Shown in pieces: positions 1 through 6,170 of a stretch of DNA of 6,648 bases (positions are counted from its first letter, which is position 1; each line of letters begins with the position of its first letter). The position numbers and the translations under genes are program-made. The notes under the pieces were generated by a model. That model had not been told where the DNA came from and made no database searches. It saw only the letters and a program-made list of their open reading frames with translations. Source of the DNA: Kiritimatiellia bacterium (GTDB lineage: Bacteria; Verrucomicrobiota; Kiritimatiellia; RFP12; UBA1067); contig CAAGNL010000116.1 in the NCBI GenBank assembly GCA_900771305.1, forward strand, positions 1 through 6,648. The letters run 5' to 3'.

Positions 1-876
1 CCCGACATCCCCGCGCGATTCGAACGCGAGGCACAGCTTCTTCAAAGCCTCCATTCCCGCTATTTCCCGGCCTTCTATGCCGCAGGCACCCACGAGCGAC
101 GTCCCTATCTTGTCACGGAACTGCTCCAGCCCCTGACGCCGCCCGAGACGGATTCCGCCGTCGCCAATCTCGCCCTTCAGCTTACGGACGCTCTTGGCGA
201 ACTCCATCAGCTGGGACACGTCCATCGCGACGTCAAGCCCGCCAACATCCTCACGCGCGATGGCAGGACGCCCGTGCTTGTCGACCTCGGCTATGCAAAA
301 CCCATCGACACGAGTCTCCGCCCGCCCCCAAAGAGAGGCCCTCTCTCCCAGACCGTCTGCCAGTTCTTTGGCCTTGGCACGCCAGGATACGCGGCGCCCG
401 AGCAGTTCACAGGCGATATAATCTCCCCCGCCGCCGACATCCACGCGCTTGGCGTCTCGCTGAACGACTGCTTCAACGGAAATCCGCCACACGACTGGGA
501 GCCCATCATTCGCCGTGCCACCTCCTCCCTGCCCACTCAGCGCTACGCGACCACACATGACTTCGCACGGGCCATCCGCCACCGTCACGCGCGGCATTGG
601 CGACACATCGCCGTCGGAATCCTCCTCGGAACCATCGTCGGGACACTTGCCGTCCGCACGCTGATCGTCTCCCTTACCGAGGCCATCTCAGACCAAATGA
701 ACCACGTCTACGTCTCTGCCGACGCGCCTTCTGGTGGAGATGGTTCACGGTCTCATCCTTTCTCCACGGTGGATTGCGGAACTGAACGCACCAGTTTCGG
801 TGCGTTTACTTTTGCAATGGGGAGTTGGGGATGGTTGACCAACGGGAACGAGGGAAACATCCTTCATAACCTGTAA
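1..876 (+). CDS. Hanks-type Ser/Thr protein kinase with C-terminal membrane segment; 5' end outside window, 3' part split off by insertion
   Basis: Open in frame 1 from the first base to a TAA at 874-876; the N-lobe start with the glycine loop lies upstream. Residue numbers count from base 1. Visible kinase landmarks: an alpha-C-like FEREAQ near residue 10, the catalytic loop HRDVKPAN (75-82; Asp77, Lys79, Asn82), metal-binding DLG (95-97) in place of DFG, GTPGYAAPEQ (126-135) and the F-helix Asp146. This looks like a catalytically competent Ser/Thr kinase that phosphorylates proteins in the cytoplasm. Residues about 203-225 form one hydrophobic membrane span. VYVSADAPSGGDGSRSHPF (about 236-254) is the typical first strand of an extracellular parallel beta-helix, so the native protein was probably a receptor kinase. 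Native sequence ends near base 767; the last ~36 codons come from the inserted element. The truncated product would keep kinase and anchor but lose the sensor. Confidence 0.88.
   Translation, partial: PDIPARFEREAQLLQSLHSRYFPAFYAAGTHERRPYLVTELLQPLTPPETDSAVANLALQLTDALGELHQLGHVHRDVKPANILTRDGRTPVLVDLGYAKPIDTSLRPPPKRGPLSQTVCQFFGLGTPGYAAPEQFTGDIISPAADIHALGVSLNDCFNGNPPHDWEPIIRRATSSLPTQRYATTHDFARAIRHRHARHWRHIAVGILLGTIVGTLAVRTLIVSLTEAISDQMNHVYVSADAPSGGDGSRSHPFSTVDCGTERTSFGAFTFAMGSWGWLTNGNEGNILHNL
755..767. repeat. Left 13-bp target-site duplication of the outer element
   Basis: ATCCTTTCTCCAC occurs here and again at 6199-6211. Joining sequence to the left of this copy with sequence to the right of the other restores a continuous reading frame through the beta-helix domain (HPFST followed by ITNALG), as expected for a duplication made on insertion. 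Confidence 0.85.
768..795 (+). repeat. Left terminal inverted repeat of the outer element
   Basis: Bases 768-795 match the reverse complement of 6171-6198 at 20 of 28 positions without gaps, including 11 consecutive matches (AACGCACCAGT) at the inner end. The alignment starts at the first base after the 13-bp duplication on both sides, which independently supports the element limits. Confidence 0.75.
785..806 (+). repeat. Subterminal hairpin at the left end
   Basis: AACGCACC (785-792) is followed after six bases by its reverse complement GGTGCGTT (799-806). The first arm belongs to the left terminal inverted repeat and the second begins the first GGTGCGTTTAC copy. It could be a paired transposase-binding site or a structured end. 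Confidence 0.6.
799..809 (+). repeat. GGTGCGTTTAC end motif, copy 1
   Basis: First of four exact, same-orientation copies of this 11-mer (799, 895, 6154, 6174), all within about 140 bp of an end of the outer element. Copy 4 lies within the right terminal inverted repeat. They are probably transposase-binding or end-recognition sites. Confidence 0.6.
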
Positions 877-892
877 CCTTCCCTCGGGAAGG
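877..892 (+). other. Small hairpin right after the truncated kinase stop codon
   Basis: CCTTCCC (877-883) and GGGAAGG (886-892) are complementary around a two-base centre and start one base after the TAA of the kinase fragment. No T-run follows closely, so it is at best a weak terminator; it may only be part of the structured end of the element. Confidence 0.4.
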
Positions 893-894
893 AG

Positions 895-905
895 GGTGCG
901 TTTAC
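895..905 (+). repeat. GGTGCGTTTAC end motif, copy 2
   Basis: Second exact copy, continuing as CTTCGCG, which resembles the TTTCGCG that follows copy 4 at 6174. It starts 96 bp after copy 1. It may mark the end of an earlier or second insertion, or an internal transposase-binding site. Confidence 0.55.
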
Positions 906-945
906 CTTCGCGAAGCCCGTGCATCAGGTATTCTATGCCGCAGCG

Positions 946-979
946 GCCTCCCTCGTCCGCACGTGCGGACGAGGGAGGC
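946..979 (+). promoter_or_regulatory. 34-bp perfect palindrome upstream of the transposase gene
   Basis: Bases 946-960 are exactly complementary to 965-979 around ACGT (961-964), itself self-complementary. A G-T pair and one more Watson-Crick pair extend it to 944-981. The RNA would form a GC-rich stem of 15 or more pairs whose 3' foot ends about 28 bases before the transposase ATG at 1008. Possible roles are protecting the transposase from read-through expression, as known for some insertion sequences, or serving as an operator or binding site. The structure is directly visible; the role is inference. Confidence 0.65.
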
Positions 980-1007
980 TGGCAAAAGCAACGAAAGGAA
1001 TGCCGTC

Positions 1008-1231
1008 ATGGCAAGACAGATGACGATCGAGGACAGGAAGCGCATAGAATTCCCCCTCCTGCTGGGCTGGACGCCGGTCCGGATGGCAAGGGAGTGCTTC
1101 GAGGTCTGCCGCGACTTCGTGGAGCGGGCCTGCGAGCGGCTCGCGACGCCCTCGCGCGTCTGCAACGGATGCAGGGACTTCAAGTCCTGCCCCATGATGA
1201 AGCGCGTCTACGCCGCGGACGGGGCGCAGGC
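1008..1231 (+). pseudogene. IS30-like transposase, 5' fragment (codons 1-75)
   Basis: The ATG at 1008 follows a good ribosome-binding sequence, AAAGGAA, at 994-1000. The 75 residues begin MARQMTIEDRKRIEFPLL and continue GWTPVRMARE, the first part of the N-terminal helix-turn-helix that IS30-family transposases use to bind their ends. The second helix (usually a G-x-S-x-S-T-x-x-R-E-like stretch) is not recognisable, and the sequence passes straight to PSRVCNGCRDFKSC (C52, C55, C61), a CxxC...C motif found in this subgroup. A small internal deletion is therefore likely. The gene breaks off at codon 75 (DGAQA), where the 19-bp repeat ends and the nested operon starts; unrelated sequence then reads on in frame for a few codons. 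It continues at 5682. Confidence 0.75.
1213..1231. repeat. Left 19-bp direct repeat flanking the nested insertion
   Basis: CCGCGGACGGGGCGCAGGC here is identical to 5665-5683; the bases just outside differ at both ends. Removing one copy plus 1232-5664 rejoins the transposase frame at DGAQA-NRESLL. It is probably a long target-site duplication. Confidence 0.8.
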
Positions 1232-1260
1232 CCTTCTGTGGCCGGCCAAGCATCTCTTAA

Positions 1261-2001
1261 CTATTTCTTCATCCCGCTGTCGCGAAGGAGTTCCTCGTCG
1301 GTACGGATCGGTCGCCCGAGATAATCCTCAACCATCGGGCGAACTAAAGTGGCCTCTCTGGTGTACTCTGGATGAGAAAGAGCACTATTGAATGCCTCTT
1401 CCATCCAACGAAGATGCAACTTGTAAGAATCCGCCAAAGACTTCTGATAGCGTTCTCGAGAGACGGTCAGCCTTGTCATATAAGGACCGAGCCTTCTCTC
1501 GATGCCATTCGTGCCTACTCCCATCGGTCTATTCATCTCACGCTTCAGCCATTTAAGAAAGTCAATCCGATAACCCATGCCCTCTTCCAATCCACATCCG
1601 CATCGGTATGCCGCCGACAAATATGATGTCTGAAGACGTTTCATTGAACCAAGTCCATTACTCAACTTGATATAGTCAGACCCCGAGAACTCAATTGAGA
1701 ACATCGTCTTACGAAATTTCGCAAGCCCGTTAGTGCGACAAGTCGCATCGGGAAAATTGACGATCTTCTCAAGTGTCGCCTCCCCCCTCCGAATTGGAGT
1801 TCCGTCACCACATGCGAAACTCTTAACAAAATCATCAAAATCACGAGACAGGTCGAGGCAATCCTTCCCTTGAGCACGCGCAACACCTCCGCTCGCATCG
1901 GTGCTATATTCTTCATGTTCTGTAGACGGAGAACATCCTGAGGTTATGACAAGACACACTGAAAATAGCAGAGCATGGATCTGTCGAATTATAGTTTTCA
2001 T
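1261..2001 (-). CDS. Putative lipoprotein of unknown function (246 aa), last gene of the operon
   Basis: The N-terminus MKTIIRQIHALLFSVC is a short, positively charged signal peptide with a hydrophobic core, followed by VITSGC. Cys23 fits a lipobox, although Thr at -3 is less usual than Leu or Val, so export and lipid anchoring are likely. Beyond it comes a Ser/Thr/Glu-rich linker, then a mostly polar domain (about 45-246) with several cysteines (including CGCG near residue 133) and a charged, helical-looking C-terminal third. I do not recognise the family. Its ATG overlaps the TGA of the 914-residue gene by four bases (ATGA, 1998-2001), so translation is probably coupled and the two proteins may act together at the envelope. 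There is no terminator between its stop and the edge of the insertion. Confidence 0.8.
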   Translation of the reverse strand: MKTIIRQIHALLFSVCLVITSGCSPSTEHEEYSTDASGGVARAQGKDCLDLSRDFDDFVKSFACGDGTPIRRGEATLEKIVNFPDATCRTNGLAKFRKTMFSIEFSGSDYIKLSNGLGSMKRLQTSYLSAAYRCGCGLEEGMGYRIDFLKWLKREMNRPMGVGTNGIERRLGPYMTRLTVSRERYQKSLADSYKLHLRWMEEAFNSALSHPEYTREATLVRPMVEDYLGRPIRTDEELLRDSGMKK

Positions 2002-4742
2002 TGTATCAATACTCCATTCAAACGTATCACATCATTCGTTGTTCGCGTTATCTGATTGAAGAGCTTTCTCACGCCAAGTGTTCCATTTGCATACAGGATG
2101 AATTCATCTTCTGTATCCGTGGCAAACATCGTGTAAGGTGGGTCTCCGTTTTGACTGTCTATCTGCCCCCATCCAAAGGGATTATCCATATAAGCATAAC
2201 CATCTGTCCACGCATAAACAGGATCTGTCGAAATCACCCCTTGCGGCGTCAGCCAAGGGATGACATGAGTAAAAGCCGCTTCATCGGTTGCAAAACTATT
2301 ATCCTCTTGTACTTTCAGCCAATTCCCGGCACCCGCCTGAACCGTATGCGCAAATGCGCCGTTGTAATACGGATTGCTAAAATACCCCGAAGTGCGATAG
2401 GTAAGCTGGGGGACTTCTTCAATCGCGATTCCCGTAAAGGATACCGAAAATGGGCGCACATACAACCGAAGCATCATACCAATTCCGCCAGACTGTCCTT
2501 TGGCAGCCGTGTACGTCATTACACTATCCCGGGTTCTGCCATACAGAAGTTCGGCCTTGACAGAGGAAGGTTCAATAACGGACAAATGCGGGGTATAACG
2601 TGCCCCTCCACATTCAGCGACAACTGGGTTATTACAACCATACAAAGGACAGAAATATCGAGTACCCCCTTGCTCAACTGTGTTACTACCGCCCCCGACT
2701 GGATTCCACAACACTGTCGGCGAAGACGGCGATTGTTTCAACAAAACCTCCTCACAAACGCCAAATTCATGTCGATGCACATATCCATAGTCCTCATCGG
2801 GTGGATTAATCGTTGCGCGCACCTCAAGGCCAATAACCGTCAAAGCAGCTGACGGCCTAATAGTTTCACTTGTTCCCGTCTCAACAAATTCGCCAGACAC
2901 CTCCACATCATTTGCGCTACTGCTTGCCTCTTGGGCCTCGCAGAGAAATGATGCATAATAAGACTCTCCCGCATTCAAGTCCATTGATGTCGGAATCACC
3001 ATCGGCCCACAGGCAACTGGCGAGATCTTCTCTAGATTACTTGTTGTAGTAGTGAATCTTCCTCCATTAGGCCCCCCATAAGCAGAAATCGTCAAACGTA
3101 CGCGAGTCGAACTCCGAGGCTTGAAGTCCCCAGGGTAGTCTCGATATGTATCCTCAAATAGAATCGCCGAGTTACTGAAACTGATTGAAAACGACGGCCC
3201 GTCAAGGGGATCGTGATGAGGCCGTTCCTCGTGCGGGGGATCCTCAAATCCACATCGGCAGACTCCCCCCGTCAATGAAAAGACCGCCGACTCAAATCGG
3301 TATTCGCCCGTCGCTACACAATTACCACCACACGGGCACACATCCGAACATGAGAATAATACCGTGCTTCCAATCCCAGACGCGCAGGAGCAGGAGGTTC
3401 GGAGTGAAGCCGACATGAGCGAGGCTCTTCCACCAGAGCCCTCCCAAACAAACTCGCCACCTGGATCGTAGGGTACGACCTCAACGCAATAGCTTCTTCC
3501 TTGCGCCGTCTCTCTCTCGAAAAACTCGAAGTCCAGCGGCCATTTAATCACATGATGCTTGTCGCTGATGGAGGATATCTCGGCATGGGCCGCATCAGGA
3601 GCCGAAACGGAAATCGGAACAGTCGACGTCACCACATATTCGACTCCTACGAGAAGCGGAACAAGATTCGTTTCACCCCCACGAGCAACGACCACGGGCG
3701 AACCGAGCCGGGAATCCCGATCTGCGTTAAAATAGATGGGGGCAGGTCCGTCTGACGCCACGACTTCCGCGAAATAGTAGGCGTTCGTGTTCACATCATC
3801 TTTCCAGCACAACGCACCGCCCACGGAATGAAAGAGATTGGAACAGACGACACGCATCCACTCATCATTCGTTCCGTGCGCATCTGAAACATTCTCTGAA
3901 AACGGATCTGGATCTACTGAATTCTCCAGTCCGTCGCCATCCCAGTCGAATGGGAGAACAGGCAGATACAATTGTGCCCCGCCCTGGGAACGCAAGGCAA
4001 ATCTACCATCGCCGAACAGTTCAAACTGAAAGTTCGTGACACTTGCAGCCTCACGCGCAACAAGCGCATTCCGCCAATCAAGGACAAGCGAACGATTTTC
4101 TGTAACGGCATGACGGAAGATACTTCCCTCGCCGTCAGGAAGGACACCCCACCTCGCCTCCGGCAACAACGAAACCCCTTCGGCTACCGGAACGGGGAAG
4201 TACAATGTCCCCACGTCCGGGCGCACCTCTCCCCGTGCAAACACGGTAACCCCAGTAAGAAAACCGTCTCGGTACGGAAATCTCCAATTGACCGGTTCAA
4301 CCCGGAACGCCCAGTCGAACCCTCCTCGCTTTCTGAGGAAATCATTTGTCACCGCACAATCGGAAATATCAACAAGCCCTTCGGGAATCAACGCCTCCGA
4401 AACACGATAGCCCCGTGCGATATCTTCCTGGGTAATCGCCGAATTTGAGGATTGTCTCGGGCTCCTTCTTGGCGAGGACATTCGTGACGGCGCATCGTTG
4501 GTTCCGCCACCCGATTTCTCTGCACCATGGACGATAAGGGTGCATACAAGCGGAACGACACAAAGCCATGCCAGGAGGGCGGAAAACGTCGGACGAAACA
4601 GAAAACGAATGATGCGCTTGACCTCGTCTGTATCAATGCTCTTGTAGATTAGAACGACGATGCCGGCGCATACGGTCAATCCCAGCATCGAAGAGGCTAC
4701 ATATAGGACACATTGTCTAAACCATTCGGCAAACGCTTCCAT
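1998..4742 (-). CDS. Large membrane-anchored protein with extracellular DxDxDG motif and cysteine cluster (914 aa), unknown function
   Basis: Two hydrophobic spans (about 11-33 and 52-72) flank a short charged loop; a Ser/Arg/Pro-rich linker (about 75-100) leads to a long, probably exported region. FDWDGDGLENSVDPDPF (265-281) has the D-x-D-x-D-G spacing of thrombospondin-type-3/EF-like calcium sites. Residues 451-497 hold eight cysteines (451, 453, 465, 469, 471, 475, 495, 497), followed by an acidic, His/Pro-rich spacer (about 500-512) and beta-rich Ser/Thr sequence. The C-terminal third is rich in Gly, Tyr and Trp. From memory, proteins with this order of blocks occur in many copies in Kiritimatiellota/Lentisphaerota genomes and are unannotated; a search is needed to confirm that. 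The start is supported by AGGTGAG just upstream, overlapping the end of the preceding gene three bases away. No enzyme motif was recognised. Confidence 0.85.
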   Translation of the reverse strand: MEAFAEWFRQCVLYVASSMLGLTVCAGIVVLIYKSIDTDEVKRIIRFLFRPTFSALLAWLCVVPLVCTLIVHGAEKSGGGTNDAPSRMSSPRRSPRQSSNSAITQEDIARGYRVSEALIPEGLVDISDCAVTNDFLRKRGGFDWAFRVEPVNWRFPYRDGFLTGVTVFARGEVRPDVGTLYFPVPVAEGVSLLPEARWGVLPDGEGSIFRHAVTENRSLVLDWRNALVAREAASVTNFQFELFGDGRFALRSQGGAQLYLPVLPFDWDGDGLENSVDPDPFSENVSDAHGTNDEWMRVVCSNLFHSVGGALCWKDDVNTNAYYFAEVVASDGPAPIYFNADRDSRLGSPVVVARGGETNLVPLLVGVEYVVTSTVPISVSAPDAAHAEISSISDKHHVIKWPLDFEFFERETAQGRSYCVEVVPYDPGGEFVWEGSGGRASLMSASLRTSCSCASGIGSTVLFSCSDVCPCGGNCVATGEYRFESAVFSLTGGVCRCGFEDPPHEERPHHDPLDGPSFSISFSNSAILFEDTYRDYPGDFKPRSSTRVRLTISAYGGPNGGRFTTTTSNLEKISPVACGPMVIPTSMDLNAGESYYASFLCEAQEASSSANDVEVSGEFVETGTSETIRPSAALTVIGLEVRATINPPDEDYGYVHRHEFGVCEEVLLKQSPSSPTVLWNPVGGGSNTVEQGGTRYFCPLYGCNNPVVAECGGARYTPHLSVIEPSSVKAELLYGRTRDSVMTYTAAKGQSGGIGMMLRLYVRPFSVSFTGIAIEEVPQLTYRTSGYFSNPYYNGAFAHTVQAGAGNWLKVQEDNSFATDEAAFTHVIPWLTPQGVISTDPVYAWTDGYAYMDNPFGWGQIDSQNGDPPYTMFATDTEDEFILYANGTLGVRKLFNQITRTTNDVIRLNGVLIQ

Positions 4743-4745
4743 GAC

Positions 4746-5309
4746 TCACCTCATGATAATCGTCGTGCCATAGGGCTTCACAGACACAGTAAAACTCTCA
4801 AGCGAAGCATCAAGTCCTCGTCCAGTAAGTCGCAGCATATTCCAAGATGGATTAAAGACGGAATCAAGCGGCATGCCGACAAAAACAGGCACACCGTCCG
4901 CGAGGGCATGTAACGACCTCGGGGAGCCTTGAGGTCCGACCTGCAATTCCCAGCAGAGTTCCCGCATACCAACGGCTATGCCGACAGTCTCCGAAACATA
5001 CACTCCATCGGCTCCCCTACGGGTAAACCAGCGGCCGCAATCCCAGCCGACAATGCGATCTATCTCTTCAAGTTCCAAGATTCCGTTTCCATTATCATCA
5101 CGCCCAAAGGCCACCTCGACATTATTGGACGAAGACACATGACAAGACAGGGTAAAATCAAATCGTCCCGAACGATCAAGTTGCGCTACGAAAGGGAAAT
5201 TAGTCGTCACCTCTGTATCCTGACGATGGACAACCGGCAATGACGGACCGATTTCAGCCCGGACCGCCATCGCATACACAAAACACAGAACCAGCAAGGA
5301 CCTTCGCAT
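4746..5309 (-). CDS. Small secreted protein with a canonical EF-hand loop (187 aa)
   Basis: MRRSLLVLCFVYAMAVRA is a clear signal peptide with probable cleavage before or near Glu19, so the mature protein is likely periplasmic or extracellular. SNNVEVAFGRDDNGNGILEL leads through a perfect 12-residue EF-hand loop, D71-E82 (Asp1, Asn3, Asn5, Gly6, Glu12), then IVGWDCGRWF. The rest looks beta-rich and ends with a region containing FNPSWNMLRLTGRG. A single calcium site is likely. The ATG follows a GAGGGGAT ribosome-binding stretch overlapping the upstream TGA, and its own end carries the ribosome-binding site of the 914-residue gene three bases further on. The shared calcium-type motifs and tight spacing suggest the two proteins work together, possibly as subunit and anchor. 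From memory such pairs recur in PVC gut bacteria; function unknown. Confidence 0.82.
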   Translation of the reverse strand: MRRSLLVLCFVYAMAVRAEIGPSLPVVHRQDTEVTTNFPFVAQLDRSGRFDFTLSCHVSSSNNVEVAFGRDDNGNGILELEEIDRIVGWDCGRWFTRRGADGVYVSETVGIAVGMRELCWELQVGPQGSPRSLHALADGVPVFVGMPLDSVFNPSWNMLRLTGRGLDASLESFTVSVKPYGTTIIMR

Positions 5310-5315
5310 ATCCCC

Positions 5316-5660
5316 TCACTGAGCGCCGTCGTCCGAACGGGCGCTGACGCTGTAGGTATAGTTCCCCTGCGGCGTCTTGGTACGGGCGACCATCGCCGTC
5401 TTGACGCCCAGCATCTGCAGCTTGGCAGCAAGAGGCAGAAACAAGAGCTTATGCACCTTCAGGAAATCATACCGTTCATGCTCGATCCGCATGTCGGGGA
5501 GTACATCATGGACATGGTGTGCATCGGCCATGTAGAACGTGAAGAACTGCTCGTCTCCAAAGGCATACGCGTAGTTCGGGTCCTTCTTCTTGAAGTCCCG
5601 GTAGACGTCGAGGATGTTCTTGCGTTTGGCTGGCATAGTTTTCAGTGCGTATTTTACCAT
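5316..5660 (-). CDS. Small protein of unknown function (114 aa, or 106 aa from the second Met), first gene of the operon, possibly 5'-truncated
   Basis: Two starts are possible: MVKYALKTMPAKRKN from 5660, or MPAKRKNILDV from 5636. Neither has a convincing ribosome-binding site. No signal peptide or membrane span is visible; the protein is rich in Lys, Asp, Tyr, His and Phe (for example DEQFFTFYMADAHHVHDV), suggesting a soluble cytoplasmic protein. I recognise no family. The next gene starts six bases after its TGA, so it belongs to the operon. The frame stays open antisense through the transposase remnant up to 6143, and the insertion limit is only four bases upstream of the first ATG. It may therefore be the 3' end of a longer gene trimmed when the segment moved, expressed if at all from the surrounding DNA. 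Confidence 0.6.
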   Translation of the reverse strand: MVKYALKTMPAKRKNILDVYRDFKKKDPNYAYAFGDEQFFTFYMADAHHVHDVLPDMRIEHERYDFLKVHKLLFLPLAAKLQMLGVKTAMVARTKTPQGNYTYSVSARSDDGAQ

Positions 5661-5664
5661 AATC

Positions 5665-5683
5665 CCGCGGACGGGGCGCAGGC
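5665..5683. repeat. Right 19-bp direct repeat flanking the nested insertion
   Basis: Exact copy of 1213-1231 (CCGCGGACGGGGCGCAGGC). From here the transposase frame resumes with codons for DGAQANRESLL. Confidence 0.8.
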
Positions 5684-6153
5684 GAACCGCGAGAGCCTCC
5701 TGCACGACTCCCGCTCCGGCATCCACCCGGACGCCGAGGCCGTCGCGCGCATGAACGCCGTGCTGTCGCCCTGCATCATGAGGGGGCAGTCCGTCAGGCA
5801 CGTGATCGCCAACAACCCCGAGGCGTTCGGCTCCATCAAGGAGCGCACCGTGTACGACTACATCGCGGGCGGCCTCTTCGACGCGAAGCGCGGGGACCTG
5901 CCGGAGGCCTGCAGCCGCAGGCGGCGGAAGAAGAAGGCCGTCACGAGGAGCAACGCGAAGTGCCGCGCCGGGAGGAGCTACAAGATGTTCCTGGAGTTCT
6001 GCCGCGTGAACGGCATCGCCAAGTTCTCCGACCCCAAGATGATCGAGAAGTGGCGGTCCGACCCGACGCACAACCCCAACAGACTCCTGCCGCGCGGGAA
6101 CGGCACAACTCGGCACCATCTCCACGAAGAACCGGTGCAACATCGCCGAAACA
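5665..6153 (+). pseudogene. IS30-like transposase, 3' fragment lacking the catalytic core
   Basis: Continues from codon 75 at 5682: NRESLLHDSRSGIHPDAEAV, a LSPCIMRGQSVRHVI block, then KERTVYDYIAGGLFDAKRGDLP and a basic RRRRKKK linker, all typical of the region between the helix-turn-helix and catalytic domain in IS30-family transposases. After CRAGRSYKMFLEF the sequence jumps to VNGIAKFSDPKMIEKW, which resembles the block after the second catalytic Asp (DNGxEFSDPK-like). The stretch with the first catalytic Asp appears deleted, and nothing resembling the final Glu helix remains. About 156 codons are present where a complete protein would need roughly twice as many. The frame has no stop; it runs through the right inverted repeat into the beta-helix fragment. 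It cannot encode an active transposase. Confidence 0.75.
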
Positions 6154-6164
6154 GGTGCGTTTAC
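6154..6164 (+). repeat. GGTGCGTTTAC end motif, copy 3
   Basis: Third exact copy, continuing TCATGCACT. Copy 4 follows with a 20-bp period, so the right end holds a two-unit tandem repeat (6154-6193). Confidence 0.6.
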
Positions 6165-6170
6165 TCATGC

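Larger units (their letters stand above)
1232..5664 (-). mobile_element. Nested 4433-bp insertion carrying a four-gene operon, no transposase of its own
   Basis: The segment lies between perfect 19-bp direct repeats within an otherwise continuous transposase frame. Its genes all run on the minus strand and fill it almost completely: the first candidate start codon is 4 bases inside the right limit (5660) and the last stop codon ends 29 bases inside the left limit (1261). By eye its GC content is clearly lower than that of the surrounding transposase DNA. I see no transposase, integrase or reverse transcriptase. The two ends, read inward, do not match as inverted repeats; only a shifted, weak match (1241-1251 against the complement of 5624-5634, 9/11) was found. 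The mechanism is unknown. Confidence 0.75.

Noticed and set aside
877..905. Rho-independent terminator after the truncated kinase
   Set aside because: The stem is short and the T-run (TTT at 901-903) is too short and too far away.
902..1253. Minus-strand frames opposite the transposase 5' fragment
   Set aside because: High-GC shadows of the + strand gene, with no start context or recognisable domain.
2001..2852. A 283-residue + strand frame opposite the 914-residue gene
   Set aside because: Compositionally odd (many Arg, Ile, Cys, His), without domains; the opposite strand has a signal-anchored protein with coherent motifs and operon spacing.
1241..5634. Inverted repeats at the ends of the nested segment (1241-1251 and 5624-5634)
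   Set aside because: Only 9/11 matches and at different distances from the two limits (9 and 30 bases), so not convincing as terminal repeats.
1232..5664. Integron-type gene cassette
   Set aside because: An attC-like structure of 60 or more bases would be needed beside the genes; only 29 bases follow the last stop, and several genes share one segment.
5636..5664. Promoter for the operon (TATGGTAAAAT on the minus strand)
   Set aside because: The -10-like TAAAAT has no matching -35 at proper spacing and overlaps the first possible start codon.
5661..6143. N-terminal extension of the first operon gene to a 275-residue protein on the minus strand
   Set aside because: The extra residues are an Ala/Val/Leu/Arg-rich antisense reading of the transposase remnant, whose + strand frame has clear IS30-family similarity.
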